From contig DBYC01000003.1 of NCBI GenBank assembly GCA_002310035.1, forward strand, positions 9,203-25,797: DNA of 16,595 nt, read 5' to 3'. This DNA comes from a bacterium UBP6_UBA1196. Lineage in GTDB: Bacteria > UBP6 > UBA1177. The notes beneath the pieces were generated by a model, which ran no database searches, had not been told where the DNA came from, and worked only from the letters and a program-made list of their open reading frames with translations. Both the position numbers and the translations under genes were made by a program. Position 1 is the first letter of the stretch, and every line of letters starts with the position of its first letter. Shown one piece after another: positions 6,681 through 14,173 of the stretch.

Positions 6681-8099
6681 ATGAAAAAACTTTTTCTTTT
6701 TCTTGCAATCTGCTCGCTTTTTCTGATTGTGAGTTGCGGCGGCAGCTCAAACAAAGACGAGAACAAAGATAACGCTGACACTGGTGAAACCGTGAACGAT
6801 GAAGATTCGGCTGATTCAGAACCGACCGGCGATACCGAACCGGGCGATGACACGACAGCTGACACCGGCGATTCTCAGGATGACGGCGATTCAACCGATT
6901 CTGCTGATTCGACCGATGATGCGGATTCAAGTGATTCGCAGGACGACAGCGACACTTCGGATTCCGGCGACACCGACACGACTCCGGCAGATCCGTGCGC
7001 CGGCAATCCGTGCAAAGGCAAGGAAAATTCAACCGAAGTATGTTCCGCAGACGGCGAAAACTACACTTGCGGCTGTGATAAAGGTTATGTCTGGAAGGAT
7101 GGCTCCTGTGTTCTGCCCGAATGTTCGAATGAAAGCACCTTCCCGTGCATTGATTCCGTCACAGGCTTGATATGGTCAGGCAAAACAACCGTAACTACTG
7201 CCGAGGATATGTCGACGAAAATAATTTCGCATTGCGAAGACCTTGATGAATTCGGCTTTACCGACTGGCATACTCCGACAATAAGCCAGCTCAGGACTCT
7301 TATCATAAACTGTGAAGATACCCAGCCCGGCGGTTTATGCGGTGTTACCGATTCATGCACCCAGGATTCATGCGCTCAAGGCAACTGTACAACCTGCGAC
7401 AGTTCCAAAGAACACAGCAAATTGGGGGATGACACCATACTGGCGTCTTCTTCCAAAGATGAGTATGATGTTAATTATTCGGTACAATTCGCATCCGGCG
7501 GCATAATATTTCTGACGAGAGCTCCATACAGTATCCGCTGCGCAAGATGCGAAGACGGCAAAATCTGGAACGGTAAAAAATGCTTTTATCCGGAATGCAG
7601 CAAAGGCGGTGATACACCGTGCTTCGATTCGACGAGCGGTCTTATTTGGTCGGCAAAAGAAGAAGAACCCAGCAAGACCTGGGCTGAAGCCAAAGTTCAT
7701 TGCAAAAAATATTCGATCGGTGGTCTGAGCGGCTGGCGCTTGCCGACAATCGACGAATTGAAGACGCTCCTTGTGTGGAGCCGGGCTTCATCCTGCAAGG
7801 TCTCAGAAACAGACAACTGTTTAGCTTCGGATTGCTGGACATGTTCAAGTTGTACCGAAACCGCAACACAGTCATCTTCTGATACTAACTGTGTTTACTC
7901 GGGAGACTTTAACAATGACGGAATATACAGCAAATTCGGCGATACTGACATGTTTTGGTCTTCTTCACTTCGATCCAACAGTAATTCCGGATACGCATGG
8001 TGTGTGGATTTCGGCTACGGACATGTAAAAGATTACTATGTAAAAGTTATAGACGCCAGCGGCTATGTCTACAAAGGCAACGTCCGTTGTGTGAAGTAG
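6681..8099 (+). CDS. Surface lipoprotein: Asp/Ser/Thr stalk, EGF-like module, two DUF1566 (Lcl) domains
   Basis: A 472-residue lipoprotein. Residues 1-19 are a lipoprotein signal peptide with lipobox IVSC and Cys19. Residues about 24-103 form a very acidic, low-complexity Asp/Ser/Thr/Gly stalk. A Cys-rich EGF-like segment follows (about 104-144, starting DPCAGNPC and ending GYVWKDGSC). Two DUF1566/Lcl-type domains come next, about 147-290 and 305-472, joined by CEDGKIWNGKKC. Their signatures are the paired stretches TGLIWSG.../SGLIWSA, TDWHTPTISQLRTL/SGWRLPTIDELKTL and, in the second only, FWSSS...GYAWCVDF. The first copy has ILASSS in place of FWSSS and looks degenerate. Both domains have Cys-rich inserts that probably form disulfides outside the cytoplasm. 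DUF1566-type domains are found in bacterial surface and adhesion-related proteins; no specific role is claimed. AAAGGAGG stands upstream of the ATG. Confidence 0.85.
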   Translation: MKKLFLFLAICSLFLIVSCGGSSNKDENKDNADTGETVNDEDSADSEPTGDTEPGDDTTADTGDSQDDGDSTDSADSTDDADSSDSQDDSDTSDSGDTDTTPADPCAGNPCKGKENSTEVCSADGENYTCGCDKGYVWKDGSCVLPECSNESTFPCIDSVTGLIWSGKTTVTTAEDMSTKIISHCEDLDEFGFTDWHTPTISQLRTLIINCEDTQPGGLCGVTDSCTQDSCAQGNCTTCDSSKEHSKLGDDTILASSSKDEYDVNYSVQFASGGIIFLTRAPYSIRCARCEDGKIWNGKKCFYPECSKGGDTPCFDSTSGLIWSAKEEEPSKTWAEAKVHCKKYSIGGLSGWRLPTIDELKTLLVWSRASSCKVSETDNCLASDCWTCSSCTETATQSSSDTNCVYSGDFNNDGIYSKFGDTDMFWSSSLRSNSNSGYAWCVDFGYGHVKDYYVKVIDASGYVYKGNVRCVK

Positions 8100-8300
8100 G
8101 CTGATTAAGAGCGCAAAAAATCAGTAAAAATTCAAAAACATATTTCCAATCAAGCGTTTTCTTCTCTTCAGCAGAAAAAAGTCCGAAAATTTATATGTAA
8201 AATAGGGCAAAATTTTTTGATATTTTATTTTTTTTTGTTAATGTCCATCCGATTATGTTTTTTTGGTTACTTTGATAATCTGTTTTTTTAAGAGGTTGTT
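8100..8300. other. AT-rich intergenic spacer
   Basis: This is the longest gap in the window (201 bp). It is strongly AT-rich with long T runs, has no convincing coding frame, and separates the aminopeptidase/DUF1566 unit from the HEAT/radical SAM unit. AGAGG at 8291-8295 is the ribosome binding site of the next gene. The promoter of that gene must lie here or upstream, but I could not pick a convincing -35/-10 pair; GATAAT at 8274-8279 lacks a good -35. Confidence 0.6.
8198..8236 (+). terminator. Possible weak intrinsic terminator after the DUF1566 gene
   Basis: A 7-base inverted repeat, TAAAATA (8198-8204) and TATTTTA (8221-8227), with a 16-base loop, is followed directly by nine T residues. 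The stem is all A/T and the loop long, so stability would be poor. The T tract is the main support. Confidence 0.25.
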
Positions 8301-10211
8301 ATGAAATTGAAAAGTTTGATGCTTTTGGTTTTGATTCCGGTTGCAATGATGCTTGTTTCATGTAATCCGGAAGATGAGTATCTTGGAAAACTCTACTCGA
8401 AAGACACAAGAAACTATGCGATCCAGGGTCTTAAAAAGATGAAAGGCGAGATTGTCAATATGGACAAGGCCTGCACGAAGCTGCTTAGACTTGACAAAAC
8501 TCCCGAAGCAGGTTTGGCAGTTCTTACCGCAGGCGAAATCGGCTGCACCCAGTCTGTTGACAGAATCAGTCAGATCGTTGACGATTGTCTTGCTACGACA
8601 AACGTAAGAAACCTTAAAACACTTGAAAGCGCAGCTATGGCTTTCGGTCTTCTTGAACAGCCGGCATCGGTTCCGACACTTGCAAAGTATTTCACGCTTC
8701 AGACTCCGGAAGTCCTTGCACCCGGAATGCGTGAGAAAGCTGAGTCTGTCGCAAAACGTGCGGCAATCGAAGCTTTGGCAAAGATGCCGAACGAAAGTAA
8801 GCACCTTGTTCCCGAGATCCTTAAAGTTTTCGATTCGAAGATCGAAGATTTCGGTACAAAATACACCACCGCTGGTCTTCTCGGCGAATGGAGAGATCCT
8901 TCTACGGTCCGTCCGCTCGTAACCGCTCTTTTCTATGAAGAGCAGGGATTCAGCCTTTTCCCGGAAGCAAGAAAATCGCTCATCAAACTCGGCAAAATGG
9001 CTGAAGACGAGCTTATCAAGGCTTACAACGGCGAAAACCCGAAAGTAAACGAGATCCAGAACGCAAACAAAGAGAGAGCTACAAAACAGTTCTGCCCCGA
9101 ATACCTCGGCAACGAAGAAGCAAAGAAGAAAGGCGAGTGCCCGAAAGACGACGAATATGTCGCAACTATCGCTTCGATCGAAACGACGACCAAGCTCAAA
9201 ACTTCGATCGTTCTTGCCGACATCCGTTCGAAACAGGCAGTTGATATGGTTATAAAAGAGCTCGAAACACAGCTTGCAACCGACAAGAAACAGCCTTTCC
9301 TTGCTGAGCACCTTGCTGTCCAGCTTGCAAAATTCGGTGATTTCAAAGCTACCGACACTCTTCTTAAGATGGTAAGCAAACAGTTCACGAAAGAAGCTGC
9401 GAAGAAATCCAAAAATCAGACAAAAGAGGAAAAAGCTCAGGCTAAACTTGCTGACAGAGGCCAGGAAATTTCGATCATGATGAAAGGCGCTGAAGCTCTT
9501 GCGATCCTCGGCGACCCGAAAGCTCTTCCTTACCTTGAAGATGTTATCAAGCAGAAACCGGTTTCGGAATACAACGAAATGAACGAAAAAATCATTTTCT
9601 ACGAAGCTACGGTATGGGCTGCAGACGCTCTTACAAGAATGGTTTCCGATCCTGAAATGGCTGACAGATTCATCACAAAGGCGAAAGAAATCATCGCTGA
9701 AGGCGAAAAATATGTCGCTAACGTTGAAAAGAAGGCTGCTGAAAAAGTTAAAAAGGAACTTCCTGTAGGCCAGGAAATTTCGAAAGACGATATGGACAAG
9801 AAAGTCAAGACCGAAGCAAGACTTGACGTAAACTACGATTCGACCAACAAGACCGTCGAGATGTTCAAGAGATTCGTCGACAGAGCGAATGTTGCGAAAG
9901 AGTGCAAAGCAGACAACGCATGCTATGTTGCGAAACTTGGCGACAAAAATCCGGCAGTTGTTGAAAAAGCTGTTTACATGCTCGGTTACTCCGGCAAACT
10001 CGGCGACTACAAAGAACAGCTCAAACCTGTTATGAAACACGCTGAGCCTTATGTCCGCGAAGCTATGTCGATCGCTCTTCTCAAGACGGAAGACAAAGGT
10101 TTTGCTCCTATTCTTGACGAAGTTCTCAAAGCTGAAGGCGACAAAGTCGAATACGCAGCAGCTATGAAGGAATTCAAGGCGATTTCAAGTTATCTCAGTT
10201 CCGTAAAATAA
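8301..10211 (+). CDS. HEAT-repeat lipoprotein
   Basis: A 636-residue predicted lipoprotein: signal peptide residues 1-20 with lipobox LVSC and Cys21. Nearly all of the mature protein is alpha-helical and built from HEAT/PBS-type repeats. Recognisable repeat units include about 68-95, 105-131, 145-178, 188-212, 219-243, 298-325, 333-361, 392-418, 434-460 and 549-612, with the usual Ala/Leu spacing (for example MKGAEALAILGDPKALPYLEDVI). A Lys/Glu-rich stretch at about 363-387 and another at 475-500 look like extended or coiled linkers. Two Cys pairs, 265/280 and 535/541, may form disulfides. HEAT arrays are protein-protein scaffolds, so a scaffold role at the inner face of the outer membrane or in the periplasm is a fair inference; partners are unknown. 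AGAGG lies 5 bases before the ATG. The radical SAM gene follows after 54 bp, probably in one transcript. Confidence 0.87.
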   Translation: MKLKSLMLLVLIPVAMMLVSCNPEDEYLGKLYSKDTRNYAIQGLKKMKGEIVNMDKACTKLLRLDKTPEAGLAVLTAGEIGCTQSVDRISQIVDDCLATTNVRNLKTLESAAMAFGLLEQPASVPTLAKYFTLQTPEVLAPGMREKAESVAKRAAIEALAKMPNESKHLVPEILKVFDSKIEDFGTKYTTAGLLGEWRDPSTVRPLVTALFYEEQGFSLFPEARKSLIKLGKMAEDELIKAYNGENPKVNEIQNANKERATKQFCPEYLGNEEAKKKGECPKDDEYVATIASIETTTKLKTSIVLADIRSKQAVDMVIKELETQLATDKKQPFLAEHLAVQLAKFGDFKATDTLLKMVSKQFTKEAAKKSKNQTKEEKAQAKLADRGQEISIMMKGAEALAILGDPKALPYLEDVIKQKPVSEYNEMNEKIIFYEATVWAADALTRMVSDPEMADRFITKAKEIIAEGEKYVANVEKKAAEKVKKELPVGQEISKDDMDKKVKTEARLDVNYDSTNKTVEMFKRFVDRANVAKECKADNACYVAKLGDKNPAVVEKAVYMLGYSGKLGDYKEQLKPVMKHAEPYVREAMSIALLKTEDKGFAPILDEVLKAEGDKVEYAAAMKEFKAISSYLSSVK

Positions 10212-10265
10212 GTTTGTCCTTTCCGTTTTTCCCGATTTGTTCATTCTTTCACTTTTGAGGTTCGT

Positions 10266-12134
10266 ATGAAGATAGCCATAGTCAATGTCAACAAGTCACG
10301 GGTCCAGAAAAACATCGAATACCATGTTTTTACCGCTAAGACTTTTGTCGAAGCGAGATCGTGGAACGAAATAGATGTCGATATCGTCAATGTTTATATG
10401 ACTGACGATATGTCGACTTCTTCGGGGCTTGTTGACAGCGCTCAGGCTGATATCGTCGTTTTCAGGGTGCTTTACTGGAATGTCGGCTACATTATGAAAC
10501 TTGCCAAGCTGTGCAAGTCGGCGAAGGCTGTCAAAGGTCTTTGGGGCTACGACACTTTCGCACATCCGGAAGAGTATCTGAAAAAGGACTTCGACTTTAT
10601 TCTTCAGGACGAGCCTGAGCTTTCGCTTTACGAAATGGCGATGCTGAAACGCAGCGGTGAAAGCATCGGAAAAGCATCGGGTATCGTTTACAAGGACAGG
10701 GAAAGCAAGTCGTTCGTCTATGGCGAGAACCGCGTTCTGCCGGACATCGACATGATCCCGTCGCCTTATATCAACGGGATGATCCCGGTCGGAGAAACGA
10801 CGTCCGTTTATTGGGAAATCGCCCGCGGATGTCTTTTTAAGTGTGATTTCTGCGTGGATTTTTCGCATGAAGGCAGTCTGCGCTACCATAGTTTCGGCTA
10901 TCTTGACGAAGAGCTTCGCTTCTTTGCCGAAAAAGGGGTCTCTCAGCTTATAGTCGGATGTCCTGTGGCGAATCTCACCCATCAGCGTTTCAGAAAGATA
11001 CTCGCCATGATCAAAGAGTGTCTTCCGGATGCGCTTGTCGAGATCCAGGTTCGTGCCGATCTGCTTTCAAAAAGCGACATAGAGACTCTTTCCGAAATGA
11101 ATGTCTTCCTGAATCTCGGTGTTCAGACGACAAACCAGAAAGTCCATGAAAATCTGCTGACATCTTTCAATGTAGCGCATGCGCTTGCCAATATCAGGTA
11201 TATGGCGAACTATCCGTCGCTTATGTTCGGAATAGACATAATCGGCGGTCTTCCCAAGATGTCTTACGATGATTTCATAAACGATCTGGAGGTCGTTTTC
11301 AATCTCTGGCCCGTCTCGATCAATGTTCTCCATCTTTCGATGTATCCCGGAACTAAAATCTACAACAGGATGCGTGAATTCGGCTGCAGCGTAGAAAACG
11401 GTTATCCGTACCGCGTTCTTGAAAGCAGCGAGTTCAACAGAAAGGATATGGAGAAAATTGATGAGATTTCGAGCGGAATAGACCTGCTTTACAACAAAGG
11501 ACGCATGGTTTCGATAATTACGATGCTTGCCAAAGGGCTCGAAATGCCATGTTCCGAGATCATTTTGCGTTGGAACAAATGGATGAAGAAACAGGCTTTC
11601 GATGTGGCTGACACCGACATCGACACGATCGACTATGTTACGCTTTTCGGTTATATTTATGAGTTCTTTTCATATCTTTTTGACCGTTTCCAGAAGAAAA
11701 AACTCTGGCCTCTTGCATCCGATCTTCTGAAACACAACCATTTCTACACGACTTCAATGATGGTCGAATCGGAAGATGTAGTGACGATGCCGTATCAGAT
11801 CGATTCGGTATGTGATTCGACGGCTATCGGGATCAATGATTCGGCGTTTTTCTCGAAATTTTCCTACAATGTCGAGGATCTGGTTGACAACGGTTATATC
11901 GATCTCAAAAAATATGCGGCGGATGTCGATAAAGAGGAACTTTGCGGAATAGTTTACCGCATTGACGGAGCGGTTTTCACCAAAGTCATTTCGGACGATG
12001 AGTTCGAGGTCTTCGAATTTGTCCGCTCGCAGAAAAGTGTCACCTTCGGCGAACTCAAGAAGAAGTTCAAAAAAGCTGATGTTCTCGACATTGTGTGCAC
12101 ATGGTGCGAAGACGGCGTTCTTTTTATGCGCTAA
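10266..12134 (+). CDS. Radical SAM protein with cobalamin-binding-like N-terminus and PqqD-like C-terminus
   Basis: A 622-residue enzyme expected to carry a [4Fe-4S] cluster and cleave S-adenosylmethionine to start radical chemistry. The cluster motif CxxxCxxC is clear: Cys189, Cys193 and Cys196 in RGCLFKCDFC. Residues 1-150 resemble the Rossmann-like B12-binding domain that precedes radical SAM in many such proteins (ADIVVFRVLYWNVGYIMKLA; later FDFILQDEPE), but no DxHxxG cobalamin-ligand motif is visible. The radical SAM barrel spans about 178-375, with GVQTTN (285-290) and IIGGLP (325-330) at expected strand ends. Residues 400-500 form a helical region, perhaps of the DUF4080 kind. Residues 565-622 look like a small winged-helix or PqqD-like domain. 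The substrate is unknown. GAGG lies 5 bases before the ATG, and the TAA overlaps the convergent gene by 4 bp. Confidence 0.85.
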   Translation: MKIAIVNVNKSRVQKNIEYHVFTAKTFVEARSWNEIDVDIVNVYMTDDMSTSSGLVDSAQADIVVFRVLYWNVGYIMKLAKLCKSAKAVKGLWGYDTFAHPEEYLKKDFDFILQDEPELSLYEMAMLKRSGESIGKASGIVYKDRESKSFVYGENRVLPDIDMIPSPYINGMIPVGETTSVYWEIARGCLFKCDFCVDFSHEGSLRYHSFGYLDEELRFFAEKGVSQLIVGCPVANLTHQRFRKILAMIKECLPDALVEIQVRADLLSKSDIETLSEMNVFLNLGVQTTNQKVHENLLTSFNVAHALANIRYMANYPSLMFGIDIIGGLPKMSYDDFINDLEVVFNLWPVSINVLHLSMYPGTKIYNRMREFGCSVENGYPYRVLESSEFNRKDMEKIDEISSGIDLLYNKGRMVSIITMLAKGLEMPCSEIILRWNKWMKKQAFDVADTDIDTIDYVTLFGYIYEFFSYLFDRFQKKKLWPLASDLLKHNHFYTTSMMVESEDVVTMPYQIDSVCDSTAIGINDSAFFSKFSYNVEDLVDNGYIDLKKYAADVDKEELCGIVYRIDGAVFTKVISDDEFEVFEFVRSQKSVTFGELKKKFKKADVLDIVCTWCEDGVLFMR

Positions 12135-14029
12135 TTCTTTTTTTCGACAAAGACCGTACTGAAAACATCCAGGATTTTCTCTTCAGACTGATCAGATGGT
12201 TTTTCCGTGTTTATAGTTTTTGCACCGGAACTGTTCGAATAGTAGAGAAAATTTTTGTCGAAGCCGGCCGAGAACGGCGGATTCTCCTGAGAAAAAAGGC
12301 TTCTTCCCCACCATCCGAGCGGTTTTTCGATGCCGAGAAGGTGAAAAATCGTAGGAGCTATGTCGAGCTGGCTTGCCTTTTCCGCGAAGTCTGTTTCAGG
12401 CAACGGATTCTTTGAAAGAAAAATCAGCGGGATCCGTGCCAGATTGTTTTTCGGATGTCCCGGGATCTTTGACGAAACATTGTTCAGCGGGCAGGAATGG
12501 TCTGACGCGATCACTATGAGCGTCGATTCATCGAAAAGTCCCTCTTTTTCGAGATTGTCCAGAAAAGCGGCGATGTCGAAATCCATTCTGTCGACGGAAG
12601 TCAGCCACAGTCTGACTTTTTTCTCGTTGATATTTTTGATTTTCGGAGGCTGCGGGTATTCCAGATATTTGTATTTTACCTGACCGTAAGGCGGATGAGT
12701 ATCTGTGCCAAGGATCGCGAGAAAGAGCTTTTTATCCTTGTTTTCCTTGAGATATTCAAGGGCCTGTTCATAAAGGATCCTGTCTTCCAGTCCCCAGTTG
12801 TAGATATATTTTTTAAATTCTTCTTTCTCGAAAAAATCCTCGCGGCCGATAATTTCGGAAAAACCCATATTCTGGAAAACGAGGTTTTCGTTGGCGAAAA
12901 ATTTTGACGCGCTTCTGATAAAAACCGATTTGAAACCGTGTTTTTCCAATATTTTCGGAAATGAATTCTTCTGTCCGGTTATTTCCTGGATGTTATAGTT
13001 CGGGTGAGAGTTGAATGTTACAGTGAGTCCCTGCAGAGTCGGCGAGCCCGAAGTCGTAAGGTTTGTGAAAGTTTTTTCCGTTATTTCTTTTCTGCAGAAA
13101 AAACGGCCGGCATAGCTACCTTCGATTTTTTTGTTGTAGCATGGCAGTGCATCAAGGGAGAGCGATTCCGTAAAAATGTAAATCACTCTTGAATATTGCG
13201 GTATATTCAAAGGTTTGCCGCTGCTTTTTCCGAGACCGCAGCCGATTTGTCCGATGGTATCTCTGTAAGGGGAAAAATCGTCTGTGACACTGAATTTTTC
13301 GGAAAAAAGATGGTAATCGTTGACAAATTTTTCAGTTTCCGGCGAGAACATTTTGATCGTGCTGCCAAGAGAGGGGAAAATGACGCGGGACATAAAATTT
13401 ATCCACTGGTTCTGGCTGATGTAGTATATCTGCGTGTTTCTGAAACCGGTTATGATTTTGTCGTACCTTTCGTCGTGTTCTCGTTTGGCTATGCCTGAAA
13501 TGTTTAATAAATTAAGTAAAATGCAAACGAGAAGCCAGAAAAGCGAGTGTTTGAAAATGTTTTCGCGCGGAATTTTGCGGAGAAAAATAAACGAAACGGC
13601 GAATATTGCGAAAAGTGCCGCGAAAATCGCCGCGAAACCGTACCATGGCACGAAAGAAGTCACGCTGTACGGGGTGATGAGTGCAAAATGGCCGCGTTCT
13701 ACCAGAGTGTTGCCGAAGTAGTAAAGCAGAATGTTCGAAATAGCCAGAGTCGCGTTGGCTGTTATGAAAAGTGCCGAGAAGAAGGCCGTTCTGAAAACCG
13801 CCTTCAAGATCAGAACCGAAAAAAGGAGAAATGCCGCGTCGAAAAGAATCTTGACCGAAAAATAAAATAAGACATCGGACTCTGTAAACGAAAAACCGTT
13901 TTTCTGCGATGCGATCACCAGAAAAACAATATTCAGAATAGTGAAAAATATGATGGACGAAATCTGAAAAACATCAGGTCTCGGAAGAAATTTTTTAAAA
14001 AAGTTCCAAATTTTTGTTTTAACGGCCAT
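12131..14029 (-). CDS. LtaS/sulfatase-type membrane phosphotransferase (alkaline phosphatase superfamily)
   Basis: A 632-residue protein: N-terminal membrane region with about five helices (residues 20-180) and a large extracytoplasmic sulfatase-fold domain (about 270-580). Numbering from the ATG at 14029, probable metal and catalytic residues are Glu288 in IYIFTESL, nucleophile Thr331 in GSPTLQG, His445 in GTDTHPPYG, and Asp510-His511 in IASDHSCPL. This is the layout of lipoteichoic acid synthases, OpgB-like phosphoglycerol transferases and related enzymes, which move a phosphoglycerol-like or similar group from a phospholipid to a glycan or lipid. In a diderm the likely target is a periplasmic glucan or LPS-type glycan; this is inference. 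Minus-strand GGAG (14039-14036) lies 6 bases before this ATG, preferred over a TTG at 14041. The TAG stop overlaps the convergent radical SAM stop. Confidence 0.85.
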   Translation of the reverse strand: MAVKTKIWNFFKKFLPRPDVFQISSIIFFTILNIVFLVIASQKNGFSFTESDVLFYFSVKILFDAAFLLFSVLILKAVFRTAFFSALFITANATLAISNILLYYFGNTLVERGHFALITPYSVTSFVPWYGFAAIFAALFAIFAVSFIFLRKIPRENIFKHSLFWLLVCILLNLLNISGIAKREHDERYDKIITGFRNTQIYYISQNQWINFMSRVIFPSLGSTIKMFSPETEKFVNDYHLFSEKFSVTDDFSPYRDTIGQIGCGLGKSSGKPLNIPQYSRVIYIFTESLSLDALPCYNKKIEGSYAGRFFCRKEITEKTFTNLTTSGSPTLQGLTVTFNSHPNYNIQEITGQKNSFPKILEKHGFKSVFIRSASKFFANENLVFQNMGFSEIIGREDFFEKEEFKKYIYNWGLEDRILYEQALEYLKENKDKKLFLAILGTDTHPPYGQVKYKYLEYPQPPKIKNINEKKVRLWLTSVDRMDFDIAAFLDNLEKEGLFDESTLIVIASDHSCPLNNVSSKIPGHPKNNLARIPLIFLSKNPLPETDFAEKASQLDIAPTIFHLLGIEKPLGWWGRSLFSQENPPFSAGFDKNFLYYSNSSGAKTINTEKPSDQSEEKILDVFSTVFVEKKN

Positions 14030-14035
14030 TTTAAG

Positions 14036-14039
14036 CTCC
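14036..14039 (-). promoter_or_regulatory. Ribosome binding site that fixes the sulfatase-type gene start
   Basis: GGAG on the minus strand with a 6-base spacer to ATG 14029. The alternative in-frame TTG at 14041 overlaps this site and has no good site of its own. Confidence 0.5.
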
Positions 14040-14139
14040 AAAACAGATCCGGAGTATTATTCAGATAAATCATGGAAAGTAAAGTTGTTGCAGGAATCGG
14101 GCATTATTTTTGTTTTATCTGTAATTTTTCCGGAAAATA

Positions 14140-14147
14140 ATTATAAT
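14140..14147 (+). promoter_or_regulatory. Candidate -10 element for the DUF58-queA unit
   Basis: TATAAT (14142-14147), a perfect -10 box, lies 26 bases before the DUF58 start. No good -35 box is found 16-18 bases upstream. The 8-base sequence ATTATAAT is itself a palindrome, so a -10 could be read on both strands, but the minus direction has no -35 either. Confidence 0.4.
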
Positions 14148-14173
14148 CCCGCAGTTTTTTTGCCGGCGGAAGC

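Noticed and set aside
8101..8124. CTGATT...AATCAG inverted repeat just after the DUF1566 gene as a terminator
   Set aside because: Only a 6-base stem with a 12-base loop, and it is followed by A residues rather than T residues.
8358..10040. A 560-codon open frame on the minus strand inside the HEAT-repeat gene
   Set aside because: It lies wholly antisense to a gene with a signal peptide, ribosome binding site and clear HEAT repeats. Its translation is a Phe/Cys/Arg-rich, low-order sequence. It is open because the real gene rarely uses codons that read as stops on the other strand.
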